From assembly GCA_035548515.1 (NCBI GenBank), contig DASZSW010000033.1:1-6654 (forward strand): a stretch of DNA of 6,654 nucleotides, written 5' to 3'. This DNA comes from DASZQY01 sp035548515 (GTDB lineage Bacteria > Pseudomonadota > Alphaproteobacteria > Rhizobiales > Kaistiaceae). The notes beneath the pieces are model-generated. The model saw nothing but the letters and a program-made list of their open reading frames with translations, did not search any database and was not told the DNA's origin. Shown here piece after piece: positions 1-6,317 of the stretch. Position numbers and translations under genes: made by a program. Numbering within the stretch: the stretch's first letter is position 1; every line of letters starts with the position of its first letter.

Positions 1-771
1 GAACTGGTCATAGCGGCGACCGAGATAATCCACCCCGGGTATGAGATGCCCGATCTCGCCCGCCGCATGGTTGAAGCCGCGGTAGATCTGGCCATCCAGG
101 ATGATCCCAGCCCCGATGCCCGTGCCGATGGTGATATAGACAAGGCTCTGGGCACCCTTCCCGATGCCAAACTCCCACTCCCCAAGCGCCGCCAGATTGA
201 CGTCGTTGTCGACCAGCACGCGCACCCCAAAGCGCTGCGACAGGATCTCCTGCAGCCTCAGGTCCCGCCACTCCAGGCTCGGCGCGTACACCACCACCCC
301 GTCCGGGCGCACCGTGATCCCCGGAACGCCGATCCCGATCCCCCAGATCTCCGGCAACCCCTTCCCCGGCAGGCTCATCAGCCTCTCGATGAACGCCATG
401 AGTTCGCCCAGCGCGTCGCCGTTACGCTCGCGACGGTGCTCGGCGTAAACCTCGTAAAGTATGTCTCCGGCAAGGTTGGTGATCGTGCCGTAGCTCTTCG
501 ATCCACCCAGATCAACGCCGATGATCCCGTACTGCTGACCGTTGATGATCAGTTCCTCCGCAGGCCGGCCGAGCCCCGCCCCGGTGAAGCCAGAGGAAAT
601 AATCAGCTTTTCCGCTATCAGATCGTCGGCGATCTTCCGCACGGTCGGCAGGCTGAGACCGAGCTGCTTTGAAATGGCGGGGCGCGAAATCGGCCCGTGC
701 CGCCTGATATAATTCAGGACGGCGGAGCGATTGATCTTGCGCTGAACATTGCCCGGCCCCGATGATGGCAC
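1..771 (-). CDS. ROK-family transcriptional repressor, NagC/XylR type (C-terminus beyond left edge)
   Basis: The first 257 codons of a ROK protein are visible and run in frame off the left edge; about 130 residues are probably missing. Residues 10-60 form a winged helix-turn-helix, with a recognition region around SKQLGLSLPTVRKIADDL. The ROK sugar-kinase fold follows: the phosphate-loop-like DLGGSK at 87-92, GIGIGVPG near 144-151, DNDVN at 188-192 holding the Asp that is the catalytic base in ROK kinases, GTGIGAG at 216-222 and GEIGH at 238-242. These indicate a sugar-responsive DNA-binding repressor. I chose the GTG at 771 because an in-frame TAG lies at 784-786, AGGGG sits 9 bases upstream, and the HTH starts soon after. 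The zinc motif after GEIGH is altered: the positions expected to be the first two cysteines (residues 252 and 254) are Arg and Tyr. A 198-base gap separates it from the operon upstream, so it may have its own promoter. The family call is firm; the ligand is unknown. Confidence 0.92.
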   Translation of the reverse strand, partial: MPSSGPGNVQRKINRSAVLNYIRRHGPISRPAISKQLGLSLPTVRKIADDLIAEKLIISSGFTGAGLGRPAEELIINGQQYGIIGVDLGGSKSYGTITNLAGDILYEVYAEHRRERNGDALGELMAFIERLMSLPGKGLPEIWGIGIGVPGITVRPDGVVVYAPSLEWRDLRLQEILSQRFGVRVLVDNDVNLAALGEWEFGIGKGAQSLVYITIGTGIGAGIILDGQIYRGFNHAAGEIGHLIPGVDYLGRRYDQF

Positions 772-780
772 GCACCTAAT

Positions 781-785
781 CCCCT
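781..785 (-). promoter_or_regulatory. Ribosome binding site of the ROK repressor
   Basis: AGGGG on the minus strand lies 9 bases before the GTG at 771. It supports this GTG over the GTG four bases earlier (775), which opens a different frame with no ROK features. Confidence 0.55.
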
Positions 786-801
786 AATCGCCGTGCGCCA
801 A

Positions 802-829
802 ATGGTGGCTCTCCTACAGAAGCCACCAT
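802..829. repeat. 9-bp inverted repeat upstream of the ROK repressor, candidate operator or leader hairpin
   Basis: ATGGTGGCT (802-810) and AGCCACCAT (821-829) are perfect inverted copies separated by 10 bases. The element lies 31 to 58 bases before the GTG start of the ROK gene. That is where an autoregulatory ROK operator would be expected, since ROK repressors such as XylR and NagC bind dyad sites. As RNA it would fold into a 9-bp stem with an SD-like GGAG in the loop. It is followed by only TTT, so it is a poor intrinsic terminator. The repeat is seen directly; the function is inferred. Confidence 0.45.
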
Positions 830-969
830 GGAAATGTCGAGCGCCAATCGCATGGCGTAGCCCAGAAAACGTGCACCGGGCTGCCTCCGGCTGGCTCCGA
901 TAGCTACGCCGGGCATCCTTGCGCGCTGCCTGCGATCGCGAGGGTCCATCCGGCCGCGGAAGCGTGCCC

Positions 970-2265
970 TCATTTGTCGAGCTCGATGATTCGCCCGATC
1001 GCGGCGACCGAGCCGGATGCCCAGCCATGAAAGCTTGGCGCGTCGTACCGCTCGACCGCATCCTCGGCAACGCCGGGCACGACCACGTACTTCTCCCACA
1101 GCTTCCCCGTTTTCTCGTGCTCGGTGACGACCCAGTCGAGATACTTGACGCCAACGCGCCTTGCTTCTTCCCGGTACCCTCCCTTTGCCAGAGCGGCGAC
1201 CGTCATGGTCATCGTCGGCGGCCAGCAGTACGGATACGACCACTGGAGCACGGGAAATTCCGGGAACGGGCTTGGGTAAATCCTGTCAGTGAATGTCAGG
1301 CCGCGATCGTGTTCGAAGCGCGCGAGGTGCTTCACCAGACTTTGCGCCTGCGCTTCGGTAGCAACCCCTGCCCACAACGGCCAGTAGCCACACAACGACC
1401 AGACCGGAATCTGCTCACCGCGCACGTGGTCGTACTCGAAGAAGAAACCTTCACGCTCATTCCAGCAGAGTTCGCGTATGAGGCGCGCGCGCGTCTCCGC
1501 CTTGCGCCGCCACTCCGCGGCCTCGTCCACGAAACCAAGCTCCGTGGCGATCAGGCCTAGCACGTCAGCGTAGCGGACCAGCTGCGCGTTGGTCGCAAGC
1601 GGAACGGTGCGGCGGATATCGCCCTCGAACAGGGGACAAAAATCGAGGCCGGCTTCCGCCTCCGATGCCAGCTCGGATCTCAGATAAGGATCGTGCGGAT
1701 CATTGTTAGTCGTGAGTCCGGTCGGCGTGGAATGATCGGCGTTGCCCCAATAGAGGCGGTACTCCTGCGAGAGAAGGGGATAGGCGAGCAGCAGCATCTC
1801 GCGATCGCGCGTCACTTGATAATACCGCCACAGCGCATCGGGATGAAGCGGCGGCTGCGAGCGCGTCAGGAAATATGTGCGATTGGCGTTGAGCACCTTG
1901 CCGTGCCGCATGATCATGAACAGCTGGTTGAGAAGAAGCCCGCGCACCAGGTCGTACCGCTCATGAGCAAGCAGCCCGAGATTGATGAAGTAGCTGTCCC
2001 AGGCGAACATCTCGGGGAAGGCGCCCTGATTGCCGGCCGCGGGACTAAAAGGAAACGGCAGGAAGAGAAGCGTCCGGCTGTCCGGCGGTGCGTCCGGCTT
2101 GCGGCCGCTGATCTTCGAGATCGTCTCGATCCAGGTCCAGTCGACGCCACTATTGCAGATGTCAGGCTCATGCGCCGTTCGCATGTCGGCGTCCCACCAG
2201 GAACGAACGGCGTCGTCCAGCGCGCGCCAGCGCGGCTTGAGCTGATCGAGTTTGTCGGCGGTCAT
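970..2265 (-). CDS. Trehalase-like (alpha/alpha)6 glycoside hydrolase, GH37-related, cytoplasmic
   Basis: This 431-residue protein carries the landmarks of trehalase-type glycosidases. There is a degenerate first signature, QGAFPEMFAWDSYF (residues 80-93), and the substrate-binding stretch NANRTYFLTRSQPP (126-139), very close to the trehalase consensus. EAGLDF at 204-209 corresponds to the trehalase ESGWDF segment, making D208 the likely general acid. WEKY at 380-383 makes E381 the likely base. The second signature is altered to QWSYPYCWPP (341-350), with Ser in place of the usual Asp after QW, and the C-terminal glycine-rich GEY...FGWTNG segment is reduced to SFHGWASG (411-418). No signal peptide is present, so it should act in the cytoplasm on imported sugar. 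It is shorter than typical trehalases (about 540-570 residues) and nearer in size to mannosylglycerate-hydrolase-like GH63 relatives. The ATG at 2265 has GGAG 8 bases upstream and lies 23 bases after the PIG-L stop. It hydrolyses a glycosidic bond; the exact substrate is uncertain. Confidence 0.85.
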   Translation of the reverse strand: MTADKLDQLKPRWRALDDAVRSWWDADMRTAHEPDICNSGVDWTWIETISKISGRKPDAPPDSRTLLFLPFPFSPAAGNQGAFPEMFAWDSYFINLGLLAHERYDLVRGLLLNQLFMIMRHGKVLNANRTYFLTRSQPPLHPDALWRYYQVTRDREMLLLAYPLLSQEYRLYWGNADHSTPTGLTTNNDPHDPYLRSELASEAEAGLDFCPLFEGDIRRTVPLATNAQLVRYADVLGLIATELGFVDEAAEWRRKAETRARLIRELCWNEREGFFFEYDHVRGEQIPVWSLCGYWPLWAGVATEAQAQSLVKHLARFEHDRGLTFTDRIYPSPFPEFPVLQWSYPYCWPPTMTMTVAALAKGGYREEARRVGVKYLDWVVTEHEKTGKLWEKYVVVPGVAEDAVERYDAPSFHGWASGSVAAIGRIIELDK

Positions 2266-2288
2266 GTCGCGATCTCCAGCGTCGACGT

Positions 2289-3023
2289 TCAGAGGGGAAG
2301 CGCAGCGAGGGCGCGGCGGCCTTCAGGCTGCTTCCATTGCCGGAACGCTTCCGCATAGCGCACGCCGCTTTCCCTTCCCCAGAAGAGATCGGCGGCGAGG
2401 ATGTGCTCCTTCCAGCGGTTCGGATCGCCGGTCGCCGCGCTGAAGATCTGCAGCTCGCGCACCACCGAATCGAGGCACGCGATCCCGGCGAACTTCGCGT
2501 CCGTGGCGTCGCTGATATCCACGAAGGTGTCGGGCTGGAAGTCGATCGCGGTGCGGATCGGGAAGGTGTAGACCTTGGTGACTTCGTGCGGCGGCAAGTC
2601 CGACTTCAGGTATCCCAGAACCGAGATCAGGCAGGCGTCGATAGCGGCCTGTCCCGCTTCCCTGATGTCGGGATGGGCATCCTTGATCCAGTGCGTGAGC
2701 AGAATGTCGGGGCGGGTCTCGCGCAGCCAGTTGCCGATCGCCAGGCGAAGCGCGGGCGAATTCGTGATCTCGGTGTCCGGCTCGCGCAACACGCGCAACG
2801 ACTTGAACCGCTGGGTCTTGGCCAGCGCATCGAGCTCATCGACGCGGAGCCGCACCAGCTCCTCACGCGATTTGTTCGGGTAGACAATGGTGCCGGGCCC
2901 CAGTTCGCCAGGGCATAACACCAGCACCGAGACCTCGTCGCCAGCCCGGGCATGCTTGGCAAGCGTGCCTCCGATAATCGTCGCGACATAGTCCGGATGG
3001 GCGATCACCACTGCGATACGCAT
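2289..3023 (-). CDS. PIG-L/LmbE-family deacetylase-fold protein with altered metal site
   Basis: This 244-residue protein has the PIG-L (LmbE) fold: an N-terminal beta strand leading into AHPDYVATIIGGTLAKHA (residues 8-25), then THWIKDAHPDI (110-120), and a late DISDATDAKFAG segment (189-200). Family members such as MshB and BshB are zinc-dependent and remove N-acetyl groups from GlcNAc-type sugars. The first motif is normally HPDDE and the second normally ends HPDH. Here they read HPDYV (H9, D11, Y12) and HPDI (H117, D119, I120). Two of the three zinc ligands known from MshB are therefore replaced, while the catalytic Asp (D11) remains. It may use another metal arrangement (H111 and D115 are nearby), have a different activity, or be inactive. 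There is no signal peptide. The start at 3023 has AGGGAG 6 bases upstream. It lies 32 bases after the second permease and 23 before the glycosidase, so it is probably in the same operon and acts on the imported sugar. Confidence 0.85.
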   Translation of the reverse strand: MRIAVVIAHPDYVATIIGGTLAKHARAGDEVSVLVLCPGELGPGTIVYPNKSREELVRLRVDELDALAKTQRFKSLRVLREPDTEITNSPALRLAIGNWLRETRPDILLTHWIKDAHPDIREAGQAAIDACLISVLGYLKSDLPPHEVTKVYTFPIRTAIDFQPDTFVDISDATDAKFAGIACLDSVVRELQIFSAATGDPNRWKEHILAADLFWGRESGVRYAEAFRQWKQPEGRRALAALPL

Positions 3024-3029
3024 CGACTG

Positions 3030-3035
3030 CTCCCT
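3030..3035 (-). promoter_or_regulatory. Ribosome binding site of the PIG-L gene
   Basis: AGGGAG lies 6 bases before the ATG at 3023. It fixes the start directly before the family's N-terminal strand and excludes the longer open frame that runs back into the permease gene. Confidence 0.6.
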
Positions 3036-3055
3036 GCGTTGGATTGTTGTGGTCG

Positions 3056-3973
3056 TCAGCCTTTGACGGCGCCTGCCGACAGACCGCTGACGATGTAGCG
3101 TTGGAAAAACAGTGCGAGCACGACGGGCGGAACGCTGGCGATGACGCCGCCGGTCGCCACCATGCCGTAGTCGAGGCCGAACTGTGTGCTGAATTCGGAG
3201 ATCACCACCGTCAGAGTTTTGGACGCCGACGTGTAGGTGAACGTGAGGGCGTAGAGAAACTCGTTCCATGCGATGAGGAAGGAAAAGATGCCGACGGCCA
3301 CCAGACCCGGCACGGCGAGCGGCAGTGTTACGAAGACCATCGTCTGCAGCCGCGAGCAGCCGTCGAGCAGCGCAGCCTCCTCGAGCTCGAAGGGTATGCC
3401 GTCCAGGTATCCCGTCATTACCCAGACGACGTACGGGATGGTGAAACCGCTATAGGTGAGGATGAGCGCGAGCGGCGTGTCGACCAGGCCGAGCGTCCGC
3501 ACAATAAAGAAGAGCGGGATCACCAGCGCGATCGCCGGGAGCATCTGGGCGGCGATCAGCGACAGCATGAGCGCCCGCTTGCCGCGGAACTGCAGCCGCG
3601 ACATCGCGTACGCCGCCAGCTGGCCGAAAAACAGGCAAAGCAGCGTCGTGGCCACCGCTACAAAAAGGCTGTGCAGCACGCCCTGAAGAATGGCCATGCC
3701 CGGCGAGTTCGTCGTGCCACTCAACAGAGCGACCTGGCCGGAAGAGAAGATGCCCTGATAGCGCACGAGCGTCGGATCCTGCGGGATCCAGTGCGGAACC
3801 GGTGTGAGCAGATCTTTGCCGGGTGAGATGCTGGTGACGATCATCCAGTAGACGGGCGCGAGCGTCCACAGCACGAGCAGCGCTACGCCGGCCGCGATCA
3901 GCACCGCGTGGACGGGGAAATGGGCGGCACGCAAGGGCCTCCGCTCGCCCGACGCCATGTGCGCGACGCTCAT
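3056..3973 (-). CDS. ABC sugar transporter permease, MalG type
   Basis: This 305-residue inner-membrane permease belongs to the carbohydrate-uptake (CUT1) ABC family. It has about six hydrophobic segments, starting with one near residues 21-47. The periplasmic segment after it is typical of MalG-like subunits. The cytoplasmic EAA loop, which docks the ATPase, is at about 196-220: ELEEAALLDGCSRLQ followed by a TLPL end. The C-terminus, GLSAGAVKG, is the standard ending of MalG-type permeases. Its ATG at 3973 overlaps the stop of the preceding permease gene in ATGA (3970-3973), which indicates translational coupling and selects this start over the internal ATG at 3958. The two permeases would pair as a heterodimer and receive sugar from the binding protein encoded upstream. 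Length and topology are normal. Confidence 0.95.
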   Translation of the reverse strand: MSVAHMASGERRPLRAAHFPVHAVLIAAGVALLVLWTLAPVYWMIVTSISPGKDLLTPVPHWIPQDPTLVRYQGIFSSGQVALLSGTTNSPGMAILQGVLHSLFVAVATTLLCLFFGQLAAYAMSRLQFRGKRALMLSLIAAQMLPAIALVIPLFFIVRTLGLVDTPLALILTYSGFTIPYVVWVMTGYLDGIPFELEEAALLDGCSRLQTMVFVTLPLAVPGLVAVGIFSFLIAWNEFLYALTFTYTSASKTLTVVISEFSTQFGLDYGMVATGGVIASVPPVVLALFFQRYIVSGLSAGAVKG

Positions 3974-4878
3974 CGGATTTCGCCCGCCCTGATGACGCGC
4001 ACGTATATCAGCGCAAAGGCGAGGCCGACTGCGCCGATGATGAAAGACACCGCCGATCCGTAGCCGAAGCGCAGGCTCTGGAAAGTGACCTGGTAGGCGT
4101 AGTAGGCGACGACGGTCGTCCCGCCCGCCGGACCGCCCGATGTCAGCATGTAGATGAGGTCGAAGGCGCGGAACATTTCCGTCGTGCGCAAAACCAGCAC
4201 GACGAGAAAAAAGGGCTTGAGGAGTGGAATGATCACGTAGCGGAGCTTGTCGAGCGGCGTCGCGCCGTCGACCGTGCTGGCGTCGAACAGCTCGCGCGGT
4301 ATCGTCTGCAGTCCCGCCAGGAACATCACCGCGTAGAACGGCAGTATCTTCCAGGTATCGGCGACGATAACTGCATTCATCGCCGCAATCGGAGAGCCGA
4401 GCCACAGCACCGGCTCGTGGATAAGGCCGAGTTGCCGCAACAGACCATTCAGAGCACCGTACGAGGGGTTGTATATCCATTGCCAGAGCGCGCCGTTTAC
4501 GATGGTCGGCAGCGCCCACGGTATGAGGATCATCGCCCGCACAATGCCGCGGCCGGGAAATTTCTGATCAAGCAGGATGGCTATCGCCAAACCGACCGGC
4601 ACCTGAACGACAAGTGAGACGACGGTGAAGTAAGCCGTATTCCACAGTGCGTGCTGGAAGGCCGGTGACGCGAGGATCGCGATGTAGTTTGCGAATCCGA
4701 CGAACGGACGCTCGGCACGCGGGCTCGCCTGTACGTCATGAAGACTTAGCCAGAACGCGTAGACGAGCGGCACCACGACCATCGTCCCAACTATGATCAA
4801 GGTGGGCAGCAGCAGCATCGCCGCGAGCGTGCGCTCGCGGTTCACTGGACGGTGCAGACGCAGAAGGATGTCGGTCAC
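3970..4878 (-). CDS. ABC sugar transporter permease, MalF type
   Basis: This 302-residue inner-membrane permease of the CUT1 family is the partner of the MalG-type subunit. A basic N-terminus (RLHRPVNRER, 8-17) precedes a long hydrophobic segment at 18-45. Further segments lie near 80-103, 113-138, 158-180, 213-231 and 270-291. The EAA loop is ELFDASTVDGATPLDKLR (196-213) ending in IIPLLKP. The conserved LTSGGPAGGT (245-254) is also typical of this subunit. I take the GTG at 4878 as the start because no ATG, GTG or TTG lies shortly upstream in frame and the next ATG falls inside the first membrane segment. No good Shine-Dalgarno sequence precedes it; only a short GAG two bases away is visible. 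Translation may therefore be weak compared with the binding protein. It follows the binding-protein gene after 86 bases that contain a hairpin. Confidence 0.94.
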   Translation of the reverse strand: MTDILLRLHRPVNRERTLAAMLLLPTLIIVGTMVVVPLVYAFWLSLHDVQASPRAERPFVGFANYIAILASPAFQHALWNTAYFTVVSLVVQVPVGLAIAILLDQKFPGRGIVRAMILIPWALPTIVNGALWQWIYNPSYGALNGLLRQLGLIHEPVLWLGSPIAAMNAVIVADTWKILPFYAVMFLAGLQTIPRELFDASTVDGATPLDKLRYVIIPLLKPFFLVVLVLRTTEMFRAFDLIYMLTSGGPAGGTTVVAYYAYQVTFQSLRFGYGSAVSFIIGAVGLAFALIYVRVIRAGEIR

Positions 4879-4919
4879 GGCTCGATTGACTTGGCTATGG
4901 GCGAAGCCTGCCGCGGAGA

Positions 4920-4948
4920 AGAGGCAAAGACCAGTGGCCTTTGCCTCT
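4920..4948 (-). promoter_or_regulatory. Intercistronic hairpin between binding-protein and permease genes
   Basis: AGAGGCAAAG (4920-4929) and CTTTGCCTCT (4939-4948) form a perfect 10-bp stem. Inside it, after one mismatch, CC/GG can add two more pairs around a 3-base loop. On the minus-strand transcript it begins 17 bases after the binding-protein stop and ends 41 bases before the permease start. No U-run follows, so it is not a classic full terminator. Hairpins at this place in sugar ABC operons (malE-malF is the known example) protect the upstream message and help give more binding protein than permease. That role here is inferred from position and structure. Confidence 0.65.
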
Positions 4949-4964
4949 CCGTGCGAGCTGCCGG

Positions 4965-6266
4965 CTAGAAGTTGATGCCGGGGAAGTCGCGATTGCCGTT
5001 GGCGACGATCGTGTCGAGGGCGGCCTTGGGCGCGACCTGCCCGGTGAGCGCCTTGCTCAGCTCGATCTGGGCCATAGACGACCACTCGGTGTAGCGCGCC
5101 ACGTTGGCGGAAGGCCGGGCGAACATATACTTCGCCTGTTCGGCAAGCTTTGGCAGCGCGGGGTTCTTGCCGACGAGGTCGGGATCCTGCCACGCCCACG
5201 CCTGGACAGGCGGCATTCCCGACAAGTCCATCGCCTTCTGTACGTTCTCGCGATGTCCGATGCCGGTGAACGAGCGTATCCATTGCACCGAAAGATCCTT
5301 GTTCGGTGCGTCCTTGTTGATGGCTATGCCGCTCACGCCGGAGCATGTCGCGCTGACGGTGCCGGCGGCGGCGTTCCCATAGAGCAGGCCGACATCGGCC
5401 TTACCGACGATCTTGGAATCGGTGGCGCTGTTCGCCAGGCTCCAGCCATAGAGGCCCCAACCCGCGGCGGCGAAATAGTCGCCGGCCAGATAGGGATTCA
5501 TAACGTCACGATCGCTGAAGGTGGTCGATGCCGGGTCGAACACGGCGTTCTTGACGTTGTCGACCATGTAGGTCAGCGCAGCGACACCGTTGTCGTTGTT
5601 GACCGCCCACCCGCCGCTCTTGTCGAACCACTGGCCGCCAAAGGCATGCAGGATGAGAGTCCAGTCGCAGATCATTCCCTCGGACTGATTGAACCCCCAG
5701 CCCGTCGGCCGCGCGAGGACCTTGTTCGCTTCGGCAGCCTTGCAGGCGTCGACGAGTGCCTCATAGGTCGCCGGCGGCTTGGTCAGGCCCATCTTCTGGA
5801 CGAGCTCGGTATTGTAAAAGAGGTTCTTGAACCATGCCGCCGCCGGCAGCGCGACCTGCTTGCCGCCCGCCTGGAGACCCTCGAGTGTGCCGGGAAGGAA
5901 AGCCGCGCGCTCAGCGGCATTCAGCTCGGCATCGAGCGGCAAGGTGAAGCCCTGGCCGGCAAACTGGCCAACCCAGATGATGTCGAGCGCGTAGATATCG
6001 AGCGGCGCCCCCGAGGTGATCTGCGATACGATTCTCGACAGCATCTGGTCGTAGCCGACGCCGATCAGTTCGAACTTCACCTCGGGATGCTCGAGCTTGA
6101 ATTGGTCATTGACGAATTGCCAGTAAGGCACCTGATCGGAAGACGTCACCTGCGTGATGGTTACGCTCTCCTGGGCTGCCGCACGCGGGGGGCGCAGTGC
6201 CAATGCGCCCGCGGCCATGGCGGCGCCGCCCTTAAGCACGTTTCGACGGCTGAGTGTGTGGGTCAT
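4965..6266 (-). CDS. ABC transporter extracellular sugar-binding protein (family 1), Tat-exported
   Basis: This 433-residue protein is the periplasmic receptor of the uptake system. The N-terminus has a twin-arginine signal, SRRNVLK at residues 6-12, followed by an Ala/Gly-rich hydrophobic stretch and a likely cleavage after the Ala run at 29-31. There is no lipobox cysteine, so it should be soluble in the periplasm. The mature part shows the family-1 solute-binding pattern: an early beta strand (VTITQVTSS), FKLEHPEVKFELI, ITSGAPLDIYALDIIWVGQFA, and the mid-protein LFYNTELVQKMGL and PPATYEALVDACKA. The near-C-terminal region is rich in Trp and Pro, as in many sugar binders. I chose the ATG at 6266 because AAGGGAG lies 7 bases upstream and the Tat motif follows at once. 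An in-frame ATC/GTC-rich extension to 6308 adds 14 residues that do not fit a signal peptide. It is the first transporter gene and starts 51 bases after the ROK stop. The ligand is not readable from sequence. Confidence 0.95.
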   Translation of the reverse strand: MTHTLSRRNVLKGGAAMAAGALALRPPRAAAQESVTITQVTSSDQVPYWQFVNDQFKLEHPEVKFELIGVGYDQMLSRIVSQITSGAPLDIYALDIIWVGQFAGQGFTLPLDAELNAAERAAFLPGTLEGLQAGGKQVALPAAAWFKNLFYNTELVQKMGLTKPPATYEALVDACKAAEANKVLARPTGWGFNQSEGMICDWTLILHAFGGQWFDKSGGWAVNNDNGVAALTYMVDNVKNAVFDPASTTFSDRDVMNPYLAGDYFAAAGWGLYGWSLANSATDSKIVGKADVGLLYGNAAAGTVSATCSGVSGIAINKDAPNKDLSVQWIRSFTGIGHRENVQKAMDLSGMPPVQAWAWQDPDLVGKNPALPKLAEQAKYMFARPSANVARYTEWSSMAQIELSKALTGQVAPKAALDTIVANGNRDFPGINF

Positions 6267-6273
6267 TTCCAAG

Positions 6274-6280
6274 CTCCCTT
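6274..6280 (-). promoter_or_regulatory. Ribosome binding site of the sugar-binding protein
   Basis: AAGGGAG lies 7 bases before the ATG at 6266. It is the strongest Shine-Dalgarno sequence in the window. It decides the start and fits high production of the binding protein. Confidence 0.7.
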
Positions 6281-6283
6281 CTT

Positions 6284-6303
6284 GTTTGACGCACGTTTTG
6301 ACG
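6284..6303. repeat. Short tandem direct repeat upstream of the binding-protein gene
   Basis: GTTTGACG (6284-6291) recurs as GTTTTGACG (6295-6303) with three bases between, so the copies are about one helical turn apart. It lies in the 51-base gap before the binding-protein gene. It could be a pair of regulator half-sites or chance; nothing else supports a promoter here. Confidence 0.2.
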
Positions 6304-6317
6304 ATCAAGCGGCGTCC

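Larger units (their letters stand above)
772..969. other. Intergenic region between the glycosidase and the ROK repressor
   Basis: This 198-base gap is the longest non-coding stretch in the window. Besides the inverted repeat at 802-829 and the ribosome binding site, it holds GC-rich sequence with only short, weak dyads, such as CCGG pairs near 877-890. I see no U-tailed terminator for the upstream operon and no convincing -35/-10 pair. A 17-codon open frame (776-829, minus strand) ends just before the ROK start but has no ribosome binding site. Confidence 0.6.

Noticed and set aside
46..672. Plus-strand open frame opposite the left ROK gene
   Set aside because: The minus-strand frame here has all the ROK motifs; the plus frame has none and is Pro/Arg-rich.
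776..829. A 17-codon leader-peptide-like frame ending just before the ROK repressor start
   Set aside because: There is no ribosome binding site, its ATG is part of the inverted repeat, and it is the tail of a longer meaningless frame antisense-free but without features.
919..1560. Plus-strand open frame opposite the end of the glycosidase gene
   Set aside because: It is antisense to a gene with clear catalytic motifs. Its translation is low in complexity and has no family features.
2337..2918. Plus-strand open frame opposite the PIG-L gene
   Set aside because: It is antisense to a gene with a good ribosome binding site and clear fold motifs, and no domain is recognisable in it.
3974..4519. 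Long N-terminal extension of the MalG-type permease frame
   Set aside because: The extension is a shadow frame over the MalF-type permease gene. The ATGA overlap and family length set the start at 3973.
4920..4948. Intrinsic terminator after the binding-protein gene
   Set aside because: The stem is good, but the downstream sequence on the transcript is TCTCCGCGG with no U-run, and permease genes of the same system follow. A stabilising or attenuating hairpin fits better.
4879..5346. N-terminal extension of the MalF-type permease frame into the binding-protein gene
   Set aside because: The extra residues have no membrane or domain features and overlap the binding-protein coding sequence. Family length fits the GTG at 4878.
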